From: Caballeronia cordobensis
GTDB lineage: Bacteria; Pseudomonadota; Gammaproteobacteria; Burkholderiales; Burkholderiaceae
Direction: 5' to 3'
Assembly (NCBI RefSeq): GCF_001544575.2
Contig: NZ_FCNY02000005.1
Location: forward strand, 248,001-312,000
Length of the DNA stretch: 64,000 nucleotides
Part shown: one piece after another, positions 25,805 through 34,852 of the stretch
Layout of the letters: each line of letters opens with the position of its first letter
Numbering within the stretch: position 1 is the first letter of the stretch
The notes under the pieces: model-generated
Database searches by the model: none
What the model saw: the letters and a program-made list of their open reading frames with translations, nothing else
Told to the model about the DNA's origin: nothing
Position numbers and translations under genes: made by a program

Positions 25805-26707
25805 CCACAACGGCTCGCTCAGATGCTTGGCGAAATAGTCGGCCAGCGCCGTGACTTTGGCCGGACGCGATCGCGCCGAAGGCGTCACGAAATAGAGCCC
25901 GCCCCGTGTCAGATGCCAGTCGGTCAGGAGCGCTTCCAGGCGCCCGTCCGCCAGGTACTCGCACGCGATGAAATCGGGCAGTTCTGCGATCGCCAGTCCT
26001 TCGAGAAGCGTCGGCAGCAATGCATCCGCATTCGTCACCCGAAGCGGACCGGTAGGCGTGACGGCTTCTTCCTCGCCCGCATCGTTCGTGAATCGCCAGA
26101 CGTCGCTGCGGGCACGATAGGCATACGAGAGACACGGCCTGCCGGCAAGCTCGCGAGGATGCGCCGGCCTTCCGTGGCGTTTCAGATACCCCGGCGATGC
26201 GACGACGAGTTGAGAGACGGGACACAGCCGCTTCGCAACGAGCGATGAGTCCGGCAATGCGGCGATCCTCAACGCCGCGTCGAAGCCTTGCGCGACGATG
26301 TCGACCGTTGCATCGGACAGGTGCAGATCGATCGCCACCTCGGGATAAGCCTCGAAGAACCCCGGCAAGAGCGGCGCGACCCAGCGCAGCCCGAACGACA
26401 TCGGCACGGCGAGCCGCACGAGACCGCGCGGCTGAACCGACATTTCGCGCGCGGCGTTCTCGGCTTCCTCGGCTTGCCGATAGATGTCCCCGGCTTTCTC
26501 CGCGATCGTGCCGCCGAACTCGGTGAGCGCAAGCTGCCGCGACGTCCGGTTGAAAAGCCGCGCACCGAGCCGCTCTTCCAGCCGCGCCACGCCGCGCGAG
26601 ACCGTGGCGACCGACACGCCCATCGCACGCGCAGCCGCCGCGAACGATCCCTCTTCCGCCACCTTGGCGAACATGGCCAGCCCTTCGAAGTCCGGGAAGC
26701 TCGTCAT
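25787..26707 (-). CDS. LysR-family transcriptional regulator
   Basis: A 306-residue LysR protein: winged helix-turn-helix at residues 1-62 ([40 protein letters not shown]) and a type-2 periplasmic-binding-like effector domain from about 92. The sequence type ([40 protein letters not shown]) is that of the DsdC/CrgA-like group often placed beside a short-chain dehydrogenase or quinone reductase. It is divergent from the SDR at 26842, with a clear 7-7-7 inverted repeat between them. Its 3-prime end overlaps the mxaL gene by 18 bases on the other strand. Confidence 0.92.
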   Translation of the reverse strand: MTSFPDFEGLAMFAKVAEEGSFAAAARAMGVSVATVSRGVARLEERLGARLFNRTSRQLALTEFGGTIAEKAGDIYRQAEEAENAAREMSVQPRGLVRLAVPMSFGLRWVAPLLPGFFEAYPEVAIDLHLSDATVDIVAQGFDAALRIAALPDSSLVAKRLCPVSQLVVASPGYLKRHGRPAHPRELAGRPCLSYAYRARSDVWRFTNDAGEEEAVTPTGPLRVTNADALLPTLLEGLAIAELPDFIACEYLADGRLEALLTDWHLTRGGLYFVTPSARSRPAKVTALADYFAKHLSEPLWLGSGR

Positions 26708-26713
26708 TTCATT

Positions 26714-26734
26714 TCTGCAATGATGGTTTGCAGA
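26714..26734. promoter_or_regulatory. LysR-type operator between lysR and SDR
   Basis: A perfect inverted repeat TCTGCAA-N7-TTGCAGA, 21 bases, with the T-N11-A frame of LysR sites. It starts 7 bases upstream of the lysR start codon, so binding would repress lysR and act on the divergent SDR promoter. Confidence 0.7.
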
Positions 26735-26841
26735 CGATTCTATTTCGAAAAGGCTCGCCAGTCGATATCCTCCTTACATCGCTTCATGACTCGTCCACCC
26801 GGCGGAAATCCCCGGTGAACCGAACGAACAGGAGAAACACC

Positions 26842-27594
26842 ATGACACGCAAGCTCGAAGGCAAGATCGCTCTCGTCACCGGCGGATCCACCGGCATCGG
26901 CCTGGCAACGGCCAGGCGCTTTGCGGCGGAAGGCGCGTACGTGTACATCACCGGCCGCCGGCAGGCTGAACTGGACGCAGCGGTTGCCGAAGTCGGCAAT
27001 GCGACCGGCGTACGCGTCGATTCGTCGAAGCTCGATCAACTGGACGCGCTGTATGAACAGATTCGCCGCGAAAAAGGCCGCCTGGACGTGCTCTTCGCCA
27101 ACGCAGGCGGCGGCTCGATGGTGCCGCTCGGCGACATCACCGAAGCGCACTATCACGACACGTTCGACCGCAATGTGAAGGGCACGCTCTTTACCGTGCA
27201 GAAAGCACTGCCGCTTCTGTCGAAGGGCGCATCGGTGATTCTCACCGGCTCGACGACCAGCATCGAAGGCACGGCCGCTTTCAGCGTGTATTCGGCGTCG
27301 AAGGCCGCGATCCGCAACTTCGCGCGAAGCTGGATTCTCGATCTGAAGGACCGCGATATCCGTGTCAATACGATCAGCCCCGGCGCGACGAAGACACCGG
27401 GCCTCGTCGGGCTTGCGGGACCGGACGCCGCGCAGCAACAGGGCTTGCTGGACCACCTCGCGTCGCGCATCCCGATGGGCCGCGTGGGCGACCCGAACGA
27501 GATCGCCGCCGCGGCGCTCTTCCTGGCATCGGACGAAGCGAGCTTCGTGAACGGCGTCGAGTTGTTCGTCGACGGCGGTCAGGCCCAGGTCTGA
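26842..27594 (+). CDS. Short-chain dehydrogenase/reductase
   Basis: A 250-residue classical SDR, a cytoplasmic NAD(P)-dependent oxidoreductase. The cofactor motif is TGGSTGIG (13-20), NAG is at 87-89, and the catalytic Ser near 138, Tyr150 and Lys154 (YSASK) are in place; it ends with the usual [11 protein letters not shown]. The start ATG has CAGGAGAAACACC before it. It is divergent from a LysR gene with a shared operator and is probably its target. Members of this group reduce quinones, aldehydes or keto compounds; no substrate can be read. Confidence 0.9.
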   Translation: MTRKLEGKIALVTGGSTGIGLATARRFAAEGAYVYITGRRQAELDAAVAEVGNATGVRVDSSKLDQLDALYEQIRREKGRLDVLFANAGGGSMVPLGDITEAHYHDTFDRNVKGTLFTVQKALPLLSKGASVILTGSTTSIEGTAAFSVYSASKAAIRNFARSWILDLKDRDIRVNTISPGATKTPGLVGLAGPDAAQQQGLLDHLASRIPMGRVGDPNEIAAAALFLASDEASFVNGVELFVDGGQAQV

Positions 27595-27609
27595 GCCTGT
27601 GAATGGCGA

Positions 27610-27633
27610 CGGCAGCGCTCAGTCGCGCTGCCG
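27610..27633. terminator. Hairpin between convergent SDR and livM
   Basis: A perfect 9-bp stem (27610-27618 with 27625-27633, 6-base loop) lies 16 bases after the SDR stop and 6 bases after the livM stop on the other strand. No strong T-run on either side, but its place between convergent genes suits a two-way terminator. Confidence 0.5.
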
Positions 27634-27639
27634 CGCACT

Positions 27640-28656
27640 TCAACCGGCGTCGCGCTGCATCATGGGCCCGGAAAGACGGATCCGGGTTCGCTCCCGACGC
27701 CCGAGCCACTGCCCGATTTCCCCGACGATGCCGCGCCGGAACAGCAGCACGCACGCGACGAACATCGCCCCGGTCGCGATGCTGACCGATTCGCCCAGCC
27801 CCTGAAACCACGCGATATGCGTGAGTTCCGCGAGCCACGCGCCGAACGCGGCGAGCTTCGTCTCCAGCCCGACGACGATCACCGCGCCAACGGCCGGTCC
27901 GAGCCGCGTGCCGAGACCGCCGAGCAAGGTCATGAGGATGACGGTGCCCGACATCGTCCAGTGCACGTCGGATAGCGTGGCGAAGCCGAGCACGAGCGTC
28001 TTCATCGCGCCCGCGAGACCCGCGCACGCAGCCGATATGACGAACGCCAGCAGCTTGAAGCGATCGACGTCGTAGCCGAGCGATACGGTGCGCGCCTCGT
28101 TTTCCTTCAACGCGCCGAGAATCCGGCCGAACGGCGAATCGATCACGCGGCCGATAAACGCGAACGCCATCGCACCGATGACCAGCACGACGTAATAGAG
28201 CGTGAGGTCGTCGTCGAGCGGCAACGCGCCGAACAGTTGCCCGCGCGGCACGCCCTGCATGCCGTCCTCGCCGCCGGTGAACGGCTCCTGCACGCAGAAG
28301 AAGTAGATCATCTGCGCGAGCGCGAGCGTGACCATCGCGAAGTAGATGCCTTTGCGGCGGATCGCGAGCAACCCCATCACGAAGCCGAGCGCCGCGCCGA
28401 CGCCCGCGCCGAGCAGCAACGCGCCTTCAGGCGGCACACCGTGATCGCGCAACGCGCTGCCCGCGACATAGGCCGCGACGCCGAAGAACGCCGCATGACC
28501 GAACGACAGCAGGCCGACATAGCCGAGCAGCAGGTTCAGCGAAGTGGCGAAGAGCGCGAAGCACATCAGCTTCATCAGAAAGACGGGATACGCACCGAGC
28601 CACGGCGCGGCGGCGAGCACGGCCAATACGGTGAAGAACGCAAAGCGGTTATGCAT
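27640..28656 (-). CDS. livM: Branched-chain-amino-acid-type ABC permease, LivM
   Basis: A 338-residue inner-membrane permease of the LivM group: about ten helices, with the family stretch SLNLLLGYVGLLSFGHAAFF (about 38-57) and the cytoplasmic coupling stretch GRILGALKENEARTVSLGYD. With LivH it forms the channel of an importer fed by the binding protein encoded at 31818. Last gene of the leftward ten-gene operon; its ATG is 8 bases after the livH stop. The frame is open for 317 more codons upstream, but that is a shadow of livH. Given the neighbours, the cargo is probably an aromatic or amide compound rather than leucine. Confidence 0.93.
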   Translation of the reverse strand: MHNRFAFFTVLAVLAAAPWLGAYPVFLMKLMCFALFATSLNLLLGYVGLLSFGHAAFFGVAAYVAGSALRDHGVPPEGALLLGAGVGAALGFVMGLLAIRRKGIYFAMVTLALAQMIYFFCVQEPFTGGEDGMQGVPRGQLFGALPLDDDLTLYYVVLVIGAMAFAFIGRVIDSPFGRILGALKENEARTVSLGYDVDRFKLLAFVISAACAGLAGAMKTLVLGFATLSDVHWTMSGTVILMTLLGGLGTRLGPAVGAVIVVGLETKLAAFGAWLAELTHIAWFQGLGESVSIATGAMFVACVLLFRRGIVGEIGQWLGRRERTRIRLSGPMMQRDAG

Positions 28657-28664
28657 GAGACACC

Positions 28665-29549
28665 TCATTTCGATTGACCGAACAGCCCGGCGGGACGCAC
28701 GAGCAGAACCAGCGCCATGACGGCGAACACGACCGTCGCGGACGCTTCCGGATAGACCAGCTTCGTCAGGCTTTCGAGCACGCCGAGCGCGAGGCTCGTC
28801 AGCACCGATCCGGCAATCGAGCCCATTCCGCCGATCACGACGATCGCGAACACGGTGATGATCATGCTCTGCCCCATCAGCGGCGATACCTGCATGACCG
28901 GCGCGGCGAGCACGCCGGCAAACGCGGCGATCGCGACGCCGATGCCGTAACTCAGCGACACCATGCGCGGCACATTCACGCCGAATGCCGCGACGAGCCG
29001 CGGATTCTCGGTCGCCGCGCGCAGCAGCGCGCCGAGTTGCGTGCGCTCGATCGCCCACCACGTCCCCGCGCACACCGCGAGCGATGCGACGACGACCCAC
29101 GCGCGATACGCGGGCAGCATCATGAAGCCGAGATCGACCACGCGCGCGAGGCTGTCGGGCGCGGCGTACGACATGCCCGAGACGCCGTAGACGGAACGCG
29201 ACGTGCCTTCGAAGATCAGCGTGACGCCGAGCGTGAGCAACAGTCCATAAAGATGATCGAGCTTGTAGAGCCGGCGCAGCATCGAACGCTCGACCATCAC
29301 GCCCACCGCGCCCACGGCGAGCGGCGCGGCGACGAGCATCAGCCAGTAATCGAAGCCGAAATAGTTCGTGCCCATCCACGCGAACAGCGCGCCGAGCATG
29401 AAGAACGCGCCGTGCGTGAAATTGATCACGTTCAACAGGCCGAAGATGAGCGACAGGCCCAGACTCAGCACGGCATAGAAGCAGCCGTTCATCAGCCCGA
29501 GGACGAGCTGACCCGATACCGCCTGCAGCGGCATACCGAAGATTTCCAT
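28665..29549 (-). CDS. livH: Branched-chain-amino-acid-type ABC permease, LivH
   Basis: A 294-residue permease of the LivH group with the typical opening GLMNGCFYAVLSLGLSLIFG, NFTHGAFFMLGALFAW and the coupling region LGALLRAATENPRLVAAFGV. Pairs with LivM to make the membrane channel. It starts 14 bases after the livF stop and ends 8 bases before livM, so the genes are co-translated. Inner membrane. Cargo as for the whole operon, not branched-chain amino acids by context. Confidence 0.93.
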   Translation of the reverse strand: MEIFGMPLQAVSGQLVLGLMNGCFYAVLSLGLSLIFGLLNVINFTHGAFFMLGALFAWMGTNYFGFDYWLMLVAAPLAVGAVGVMVERSMLRRLYKLDHLYGLLLTLGVTLIFEGTSRSVYGVSGMSYAAPDSLARVVDLGFMMLPAYRAWVVVASLAVCAGTWWAIERTQLGALLRAATENPRLVAAFGVNVPRMVSLSYGIGVAIAAFAGVLAAPVMQVSPLMGQSMIITVFAIVVIGGMGSIAGSVLTSLALGVLESLTKLVYPEASATVVFAVMALVLLVRPAGLFGQSK

Positions 29550-29563
29550 GACGTTCGTTCCGA

Positions 29564-30334
29564 TCAGATGTTGAGCAGCGCTTGCAGCGTGGCGGCTTTT
29601 TCCGCAAGACGCGCCGACTCGAAGGCGTCGACGATGCGTCCGTGCTCCATCACGTAGAAGCGATCGGCGAGCGGCGCGGCGAAGCGGAAGTTCTGCTCGA
29701 CGAGCAGAATCGTGAAGCCGCGCGCCTTGAGAAGCCGGATGACGCGCGCGAGTGTCTGCACGATCACGGGCGCAAGCCCTTCGGAGATTTCATCGAGCAG
29801 AAGCACGTCGGCGCCGGTGCGAAGAATGCGCGCGATCGCGAGCATCTGCTGTTCGCCGCCCGAGAGACGCGTGCCCTGGCTTGCGCGACGCTCGGCGAGG
29901 TTCGGGAACATCGCATAGATTTCGTCGAGCGGCATCGGCGTGCCCTTCGCATGCGGCAGACGCGGCGGCAGCAACAGGTTCTCCTCGCACGACAGTCCCG
30001 CGAAGATGCCGCGCTCCTCCGGGCAATAGCCGACGCCCAGGCGCGCCACCTCTTGCGGCTGCCGGCCGATGGTCTCGCGTCCATCGATGCGAATCGAGCC
30101 GCGGCGCGTATCGGTGAGGCCCATGATCGCCTTCAGCGTCGTGCTGCGGCCCGAGCCGTTGCGCCCGAGCAGCGTGACCACTTCGCCGCGCGCCGCACGC
30201 AAGTCCACGCCGTGCAGGATGTGCGATTCGCCGTACCACGCTTCGAGGCCGGTCACGTGCAGTGCGTCCTCGTCCGCGCCTGCCACGGCCACGTTGCCAT
30301 CGTCATGCAGGTCTTCAATGTGCGAGCGATTCAT
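29564..30334 (-). CDS. livF: ABC transporter ATPase, LivF, with Arg in Walker A
   Basis: A 256-residue ATP-binding subunit. The signature LSGGEQQ, Walker B VLLLDEISEGLAP and the switch His region (LLVEQNFRFA) are normal. Walker A, however, reads GRNGSGRST: the invariant Lys is Arg63 (codon at 30146-30148). This Lys normally grips the ATP phosphates, so this half of the ATPase pair may hydrolyse poorly, leaving LivG as the working site, or Arg may serve in part. The N-terminus carries an acidic extension of about 25 residues before VTGLEAWYGE. It overlaps livG by 20 bases, so translation is coupled. Confidence 0.9.
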   Translation of the reverse strand: MNRSHIEDLHDDGNVAVAGADEDALHVTGLEAWYGESHILHGVDLRAARGEVVTLLGRNGSGRSTTLKAIMGLTDTRRGSIRIDGRETIGRQPQEVARLGVGYCPEERGIFAGLSCEENLLLPPRLPHAKGTPMPLDEIYAMFPNLAERRASQGTRLSGGEQQMLAIARILRTGADVLLLDEISEGLAPVIVQTLARVIRLLKARGFTILLVEQNFRFAAPLADRFYVMEHGRIVDAFESARLAEKAATLQALLNI

Positions 30335-31085
30335 TCTCGGTCCCCATGTACGCTTCCTTCACTTGCGGGTTCGCGGAGACGGACGCGTAATCGCCTTCCG
30401 CCAGAATCTCGCCGCGCTGGAGCACGGTGATGGTGTCCGCGATGCTCGACACCATCTTCATGTTGTGCTCGACCATCAGGATCGTGCGTCCGCCCGATAC
30501 CTTGCGAATGAGCGCCGTCACGCGCTCGACGTCCTCGTGTCCCATGCCCTGCGTCGGCTCGTCGAGCAACATGAGCACGGGGTCCATCGCGAGCGTCGTC
30601 GCGATTTCGAGCGCGCGCTTGTGACCGTATGAAAGCTCGGCGGTCCTCATATCGGCGTAGGCGGCGAGGCCGACTTCATCGAGCAGTTCGAGCGCGCGTT
30701 CGCGCAGGCGCGTGAGCATCGCGCTGCTTTTCCAGAAGCGGAACGACACGCCAAGCGGCCGTTGCAAAGCGATGGTCACGTTCTCGACGGGCGTCAGATG
30801 CGGAAACACCGCCGAGATCTGGAACGAGCGGATCACGCCGCTTCGCGCGATGGCCGCGGGCGCGGCACGCGTGATCTCGCGGCCGTCGAAGAAGATCTGT
30901 CCCGCACTCGGCGCAAGGAACTTCGTCAACAGGTTGAAGCAGGTGGTCTTGCCGGCGCCGTTCGGCCCGATCAGCGCGTGAATCGTGCCTCGCCGCACGC
31001 GCAGGTCGATGCCGTTGACCGCCGTGAAGCCGTTGAACTGCCGGGTCAAGCCCTTTGTCTCCAGAATCATGTCTGCATGCGTCAT
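30315..31085 (-). CDS. livG: ABC transporter ATPase, LivG
   Basis: A 256-residue ATP-binding subunit with an intact Walker A (GPNGAGKTT), Q-loop (RSFQISAVFPHLT), an altered signature (LSYGHKRALEIA, as common in LivG) and Walker B (VLMLLDEPTQGM). The last part is the LivG-type C-terminal extension. It powers import together with LivF. The start ATG at 31085 has GAGGAGAGCC before it. Overlaps livF by 20 bases and follows the DUF2848 gene by 31 bases. Confidence 0.93.
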   Translation of the reverse strand: MTHADMILETKGLTRQFNGFTAVNGIDLRVRRGTIHALIGPNGAGKTTCFNLLTKFLAPSAGQIFFDGREITRAAPAAIARSGVIRSFQISAVFPHLTPVENVTIALQRPLGVSFRFWKSSAMLTRLRERALELLDEVGLAAYADMRTAELSYGHKRALEIATTLAMDPVLMLLDEPTQGMGHEDVERVTALIRKVSGGRTILMVEHNMKMVSSIADTITVLQRGEILAEGDYASVSANPQVKEAYMGTENESLAH

Positions 31086-31116
31086 CGCGGCTCTCCTCTT
31101 AGGGCGATGCTGGGTG

Positions 31117-31806
31117 TCAGCCGACCACCGGCAAGGTCTCGATCTCATACGCGTGCCGCAGCGCGCGCCCGAGAACGGGGTCTTCGAGCACGGTCTCGAA
31201 GCGCTGCGCCGGACGAATGCCGCCGATGGCCGCAAGCGTGCCGCACAGCATCGCGGTTCCATCGGCGAACTCGCCGCCGCGTTGCGCGAACTGATCGAGC
31301 AGGTCCTGCGGCGAGCGCATCGCCGTCACCTTGCCTTCCTGATAGAGCACGCGCTCGCCGTCGATCGTCGCGTACGAACGCAACGACAACTGGTCCCAGT
31401 GACCGGCCACGTCGCTCAGCCGCCAGAGCGTGTTCGAGCACGGCTTGTCGCACATCTGCTTCGATACGGTGATGCCGTAGGCTTCGACCTGCCGGTCCGT
31501 GTGATCCGATGCGACGCCGACATACACCTCGCCGCCGTCTCTCACCAGCACGAATTCCGCCTCGCCGCTGCTCTCTTCGCCCGTGACCTGCATCGTCGGC
31601 GCGGGACTCAGGCGATCCGCCGCGACGCGATAAAACACCGGCGTATAAGCGGGCCGCTTGATGCCGAGCGCTTCGAGCTCGCGGATATGCTTCTCCATGG
31701 CTTCGGTGTCGCGTCCGGTCCAGCCCGCGATGACGAGCGTGTCGATTGAAATGGCGCGCTCGATGCTGCCGTCGCGTTCCTCGATGTTGAATGTGATGGC
31801 TTTCAT
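31117..31806 (-). CDS. DUF2848 family protein
   Basis: A 229-residue cytoplasmic protein of the DUF2848 family, remotely like fumarylacetoacetate hydrolases. Visible stretches are MKAITFNIEERDG at the start, GWTGRDTEAMEKHIRELEAL, FVLVRDGGEVYVGVASDHTD and the conserved KQMCDKPCSNTLWRL near residue 118. A FAH-like fold with acidic metal ligands would suit hydrolysis or decarboxylation of a keto acid. It lies between the binding protein and the ATPases of the liv-type transporter, so it is tied to the same catabolic route. The ATG at 31806 has GGAGCCAGTC before it. No member's reaction is known to me. Confidence 0.85.
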   Translation of the reverse strand: MKAITFNIEERDGSIERAISIDTLVIAGWTGRDTEAMEKHIRELEALGIKRPAYTPVFYRVAADRLSPAPTMQVTGEESSGEAEFVLVRDGGEVYVGVASDHTDRQVEAYGITVSKQMCDKPCSNTLWRLSDVAGHWDQLSLRSYATIDGERVLYQEGKVTAMRSPQDLLDQFAQRGGEFADGTAMLCGTLAAIGGIRPAQRFETVLEDPVLGRALRHAYEIETLPVVG

Positions 31807-31817
31807 GACTGGCTCCT

Positions 31818-33053
31818 TTATTTCCCGGCGACGACTTTCCCCGCGACGAGCGGGCAATGGCTCGCGCCGAGCGGCGCATACGCGTCCTGCGCGGAAATCG
31901 TCTGCTTGATCGTGTAGTAATCCCAGGGCTTCTTCGATTGCTCCGGGCTCTTGACTTCGGCGATGTACATGTCGTGCACCATCAGTCCATCGGCGCGAAT
32001 CACGCCGTTCTTCGCGAAGAAATCGTTCACGGGCGTAGTGCGCATCTGCGCGAGCACCGCGTCGGATGCGTCGGTGCCGCTCGCCTGCACCGCCTTCAGG
32101 TAATGCAGCGTCGAGGAATAGACGCCCGCCTGGATGAACGTCGGCATGCGGCCGGTCTTTGCATGGAATCGCTGCGACCAGGCGCGGCTCGCGTCATCGC
32201 GGTCCCAGTAGAACGGGGTCGTCAGCATCATGCCTTGTGCCGACTTGAGGCCGAGGCTATGGACATCGCTGATGAACATCTGCAGGCCGGCGATCTTCTG
32301 CTTGCCCGGCGCGTTGATGCCGAACTCGCGCGCCGTCTTGATCGCGTTGACGGTGTCCGCGCCCGCGTTGGCGAGACCGATCACCTTCGCGCGCGACGCC
32401 TGCGCCTGCAGCAGATTCGAAGAGAGATCCGCCGCGTGCATCGGATGCTTCGATTCTCCGAGCACCTTGCCACCCGCCGCGATCAATGCCGCCGCCGAAT
32501 CGTTCTTCAGCGACGCGCCGAGCGCATAGTCGACGCTCAGGAAGTACCACGAGTTATCGCCGGCGCGCGCCATCGCCTTGACGAGGCTCGTCGTCAGCAC
32601 ATAGGTGTCGTACGAGTACTGGATCGTGTAGGGCGAGCATGCTTCGTTGCTCAGCTTGGTCGTGCCCGCGCCGCTCGCAATCGCGATGCGATGCTTCTCC
32701 TTCGCCACGTTCGACACCGCGAGCGCAACCGACGACGGCAACAGGTCCTGCACCATATCCACCTGCTGATTGTCGAACCATTCGCGCGCCACGGTCGCGG
32801 CGACATCGGTCTTGTTCTGGTGATCCGCGCTGATCACCTTGACGGGCGCGCCGAGCACCTTGCCGCCGAAATCGTCGACGGCCATCTGCGCCGCGACGAC
32901 CGAGCCTTTCCCGCCGATATCCGAAAAGATCGACGACATGTCGGTGAGCACGCCGATCTTCACCACGCCGTCGCTGATATCGGCCGCGCCGGCCGCGCTG
33001 GCTGACATGGCGACGGCGGCGGACACTGCACTGCACGCGAGTTGCCTGAACAT
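31818..33053 (-). CDS. ABC transporter periplasmic substrate-binding protein
   Basis: A 411-residue periplasmic binding protein of the LivK-like type I group. Signal peptide about 1-23 (MFRQLACSAVSAAVAMSASA), mature start ADISDGVVKIGVLTDMSSIF; the conserved YFLSVDYALGASLKNDS and VLANAGADTVNAI-like region (GLANAGADTVNAIKTAREFG) mark the family. Proteins of this subgroup, about 400 residues with KIGVLTDMSS, mostly serve aromatic compounds and amides in Burkholderiales. It lies 37 bases after the amidase and 11 bases before the DUF2848 gene. The ATG at 33053 has AAGGAGACTTC before it. Confidence 0.93.
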   Translation of the reverse strand: MFRQLACSAVSAAVAMSASAAGAADISDGVVKIGVLTDMSSIFSDIGGKGSVVAAQMAVDDFGGKVLGAPVKVISADHQNKTDVAATVAREWFDNQQVDMVQDLLPSSVALAVSNVAKEKHRIAIASGAGTTKLSNEACSPYTIQYSYDTYVLTTSLVKAMARAGDNSWYFLSVDYALGASLKNDSAAALIAAGGKVLGESKHPMHAADLSSNLLQAQASRAKVIGLANAGADTVNAIKTAREFGINAPGKQKIAGLQMFISDVHSLGLKSAQGMMLTTPFYWDRDDASRAWSQRFHAKTGRMPTFIQAGVYSSTLHYLKAVQASGTDASDAVLAQMRTTPVNDFFAKNGVIRADGLMVHDMYIAEVKSPEQSKKPWDYYTIKQTISAQDAYAPLGASHCPLVAGKVVAGK

Positions 33054-33090
33054 GGAAGTCTCCTTGGTATGTATAGGGAAGTGCGCGGCG

Positions 33091-34434
33091 TCAATGCGCG
33101 CGCATGACGGCCTCGACACCGGCGCCCATCGCGAGCAACCGGCGATCGCTCATGTGCCGGCCCATCAACATCAGTCCGACGGGCGCGTCGCCGTTCGCGT
33201 GACACGGGATCGAAACCGCGCACAGGTCGAGCATGTTGGCGATCGACGGATTGCGCAGCAGCAGGCGATTCGCCGCCGTGTAGGCAGGCTCGTCGTCGAG
33301 ATCGGCGATACGCGGCGCGACGATCGGCACCGTCGGGCAGACGATGGCGTCGTAAGGGCGCAGTTCGTCGTCGGCTTGCCGGCATAGCTCCTCGCGCAGC
33401 GCGCGATTGCGCAGATACTCCGCCGTGCTGTGCTCGCTGCCGAGCCGAATGCGCGCAATCACGCGCGGGTCGTAGTCGTCGGCATGACGTTTGATCAGGC
33501 CGACGTGCCACGCCCACGCTTCGGCCGCCACGAGACCGCCGTGCTGGCCGAGCGTCGCGAGATGCTTCCAGCTTTCGAACGAGACCTCCCGCACGATCGC
33601 GCCCGCCGCCGTCAAACATGCGATTGCCCGCTCGAACGTCACGGCGACGTGGGCATCCATGTCGTCGAACACGATGTGCGCAGGCATGGCAAGCCGCAGC
33701 CCGGTCAACGGCAGCGATTCAATCGACGCCGCTTCCGCCTCGCCCGCCATGATCGAATCGAGCGCGGCGCAGCACGCCACGCTGGGCGCGATCGAACCGA
33801 TCGAGTCATAGCTCGACGACAGGGGCAACGCGCCTTGCAGCGGAATGCGCGCGGCGGTCGGCTTGAAACCCGCGAGCCCGCACAGCGCGGCCGGAATGCG
33901 GCACGATCCGCCGGTATCCGATCCGATCGCCGCGGCGGCCATGCCATCCGTCACCGACACCGCCGCGCCCGACGACGAGCCGCCCGGAATGCGCGCCGCG
34001 TGTCTGTCGAACGGATTCGCGGGCGTGCCGTAATGCGGGTTGATGCCGAGACCCGAATACGCGAACTCCGTCATGTTGGTGCGGCCGACGAACACCGCGC
34101 CCGCCGCACGCAACCGGCCGATCGCAAGCGCGTCGCGCGTGGCGGCCTGCTCCGGCAGAATCCGGCTGCCGGCGCGGGTGATTTCGCCTTGCACGTCGAA
34201 GAGATCCTTCACCGAGATCGGCACACCCGCGAGCGGACCGGCGACACCATGAAGGCGCAGCGCATCGCTTGCCGCTGCCTGTGCCGTCGCCGCGGCGCTC
34301 ACGCCGTGCGGAAAGACGCGCCTGCCTTCGCCCGCGTCATCGCCGATTCGTTCGATGCAGGACGCGAGAAGCGATGCGGCATCGAGACGTCCATCGGCGA
34401 GCCGGGCGCGCAAGGTTTCGAGAGCGGGCAGCAT
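33091..34434 (-). CDS. Amidase (amidase signature family)
   Basis: A 447-residue amidase-signature hydrolase splitting a carboxamide to acid and ammonia. The Ser-cisSer-Lys triad is visible: Lys76 in ISVKDLFD, cis-Ser in GGSSSGAA (151-158) and nucleophile Ser177 in GSDTGGSCRIPA. It starts just two bases after the cupin gene stop, so it is co-translated. With an HpaB-type hydroxylase and a liv-type importer, the substrate may be an aromatic amide or a ring-cleavage product still carrying an amide, as in N-heterocycle degradation. Not a GatA: no gatB or gatC nearby. Confidence 0.92.
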   Translation of the reverse strand: MLPALETLRARLADGRLDAASLLASCIERIGDDAGEGRRVFPHGVSAAATAQAAASDALRLHGVAGPLAGVPISVKDLFDVQGEITRAGSRILPEQAATRDALAIGRLRAAGAVFVGRTNMTEFAYSGLGINPHYGTPANPFDRHAARIPGGSSSGAAVSVTDGMAAAAIGSDTGGSCRIPAALCGLAGFKPTAARIPLQGALPLSSSYDSIGSIAPSVACCAALDSIMAGEAEAASIESLPLTGLRLAMPAHIVFDDMDAHVAVTFERAIACLTAAGAIVREVSFESWKHLATLGQHGGLVAAEAWAWHVGLIKRHADDYDPRVIARIRLGSEHSTAEYLRNRALREELCRQADDELRPYDAIVCPTVPIVAPRIADLDDEPAYTAANRLLLRNPSIANMLDLCAVSIPCHANGDAPVGLMLMGRHMSDRRLLAMGAGVEAVMRAH

Positions 34435-34436
34435 GA

Positions 34437-34823
34437 TCAGGCCGGGTCGTAGTAATGCACTTCGAGGAGCACGCAGCCGCCGTTCGACTTGAACGGACCA
34501 TGCCACGCGCCCGGCGGACGCACCGCATACGTGTAGCCTTCGAACGGTTTGCCGCCCTCGCCTTGTTCGTCATTGCCGACCGTGAGATCGCCTTCGACGA
34601 GAAACACCTCCTCCCAGTAGTCGTGCACGAACGGCTTGGTCGTGTACATCCCCGCGGGCAGACGCAAAAGACGCGTGCGGCTGCCGCGCTTGTTGCCGGT
34701 ATCGAGCGCGCCGGAGAGAATCAGCTCCTGCGCGCCGGAACCCGGCGCATAACCTTCCGGCAGTTGCCAGCCTGCGGCCATATCGAGTCCGTGAAACTCG
34801 TCGTGAAGTTTGTTGATAGCCAT
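34437..34823 (-). CDS. Small cupin-domain protein
   Basis: A 128-residue single-cupin protein. The first cupin motif is in KPFVHDYWEEVFLVEGDLTV and the second in YAVRPPGAWHGPFKS; metal ligands would be the His and Glu residues there. Similar small cupins act as isomerases, hydrolases or ring-cleavage helpers in catabolic operons, but nothing more specific can be read. It lies between the HpaB-type monooxygenase and the amidase (gap 2 bases). The ATG at 34823 has CAGGAGAAACACAC before it. Confidence 0.85.
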   Translation of the reverse strand: MAINKLHDEFHGLDMAAGWQLPEGYAPGSGAQELILSGALDTGNKRGSRTRLLRLPAGMYTTKPFVHDYWEEVFLVEGDLTVGNDEQGEGGKPFEGYTYAVRPPGAWHGPFKSNGGCVLLEVHYYDPA

Positions 34824-34852
34824 GTGTGTTTCTCCTGTGGGACAGTCGTGAT

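Noticed and set aside
27640..33053. A true leucine/isoleucine/valine transporter
   Set aside because: The transporter genes are interleaved with a DUF2848 gene and follow oxygenase and amidase genes, so the liv names mark the family only.
33091..34434. GatA subunit of the tRNA amidotransferase
   Set aside because: No gatB or gatC nearby, and the gene is embedded in a catabolic operon with 2-base spacing.
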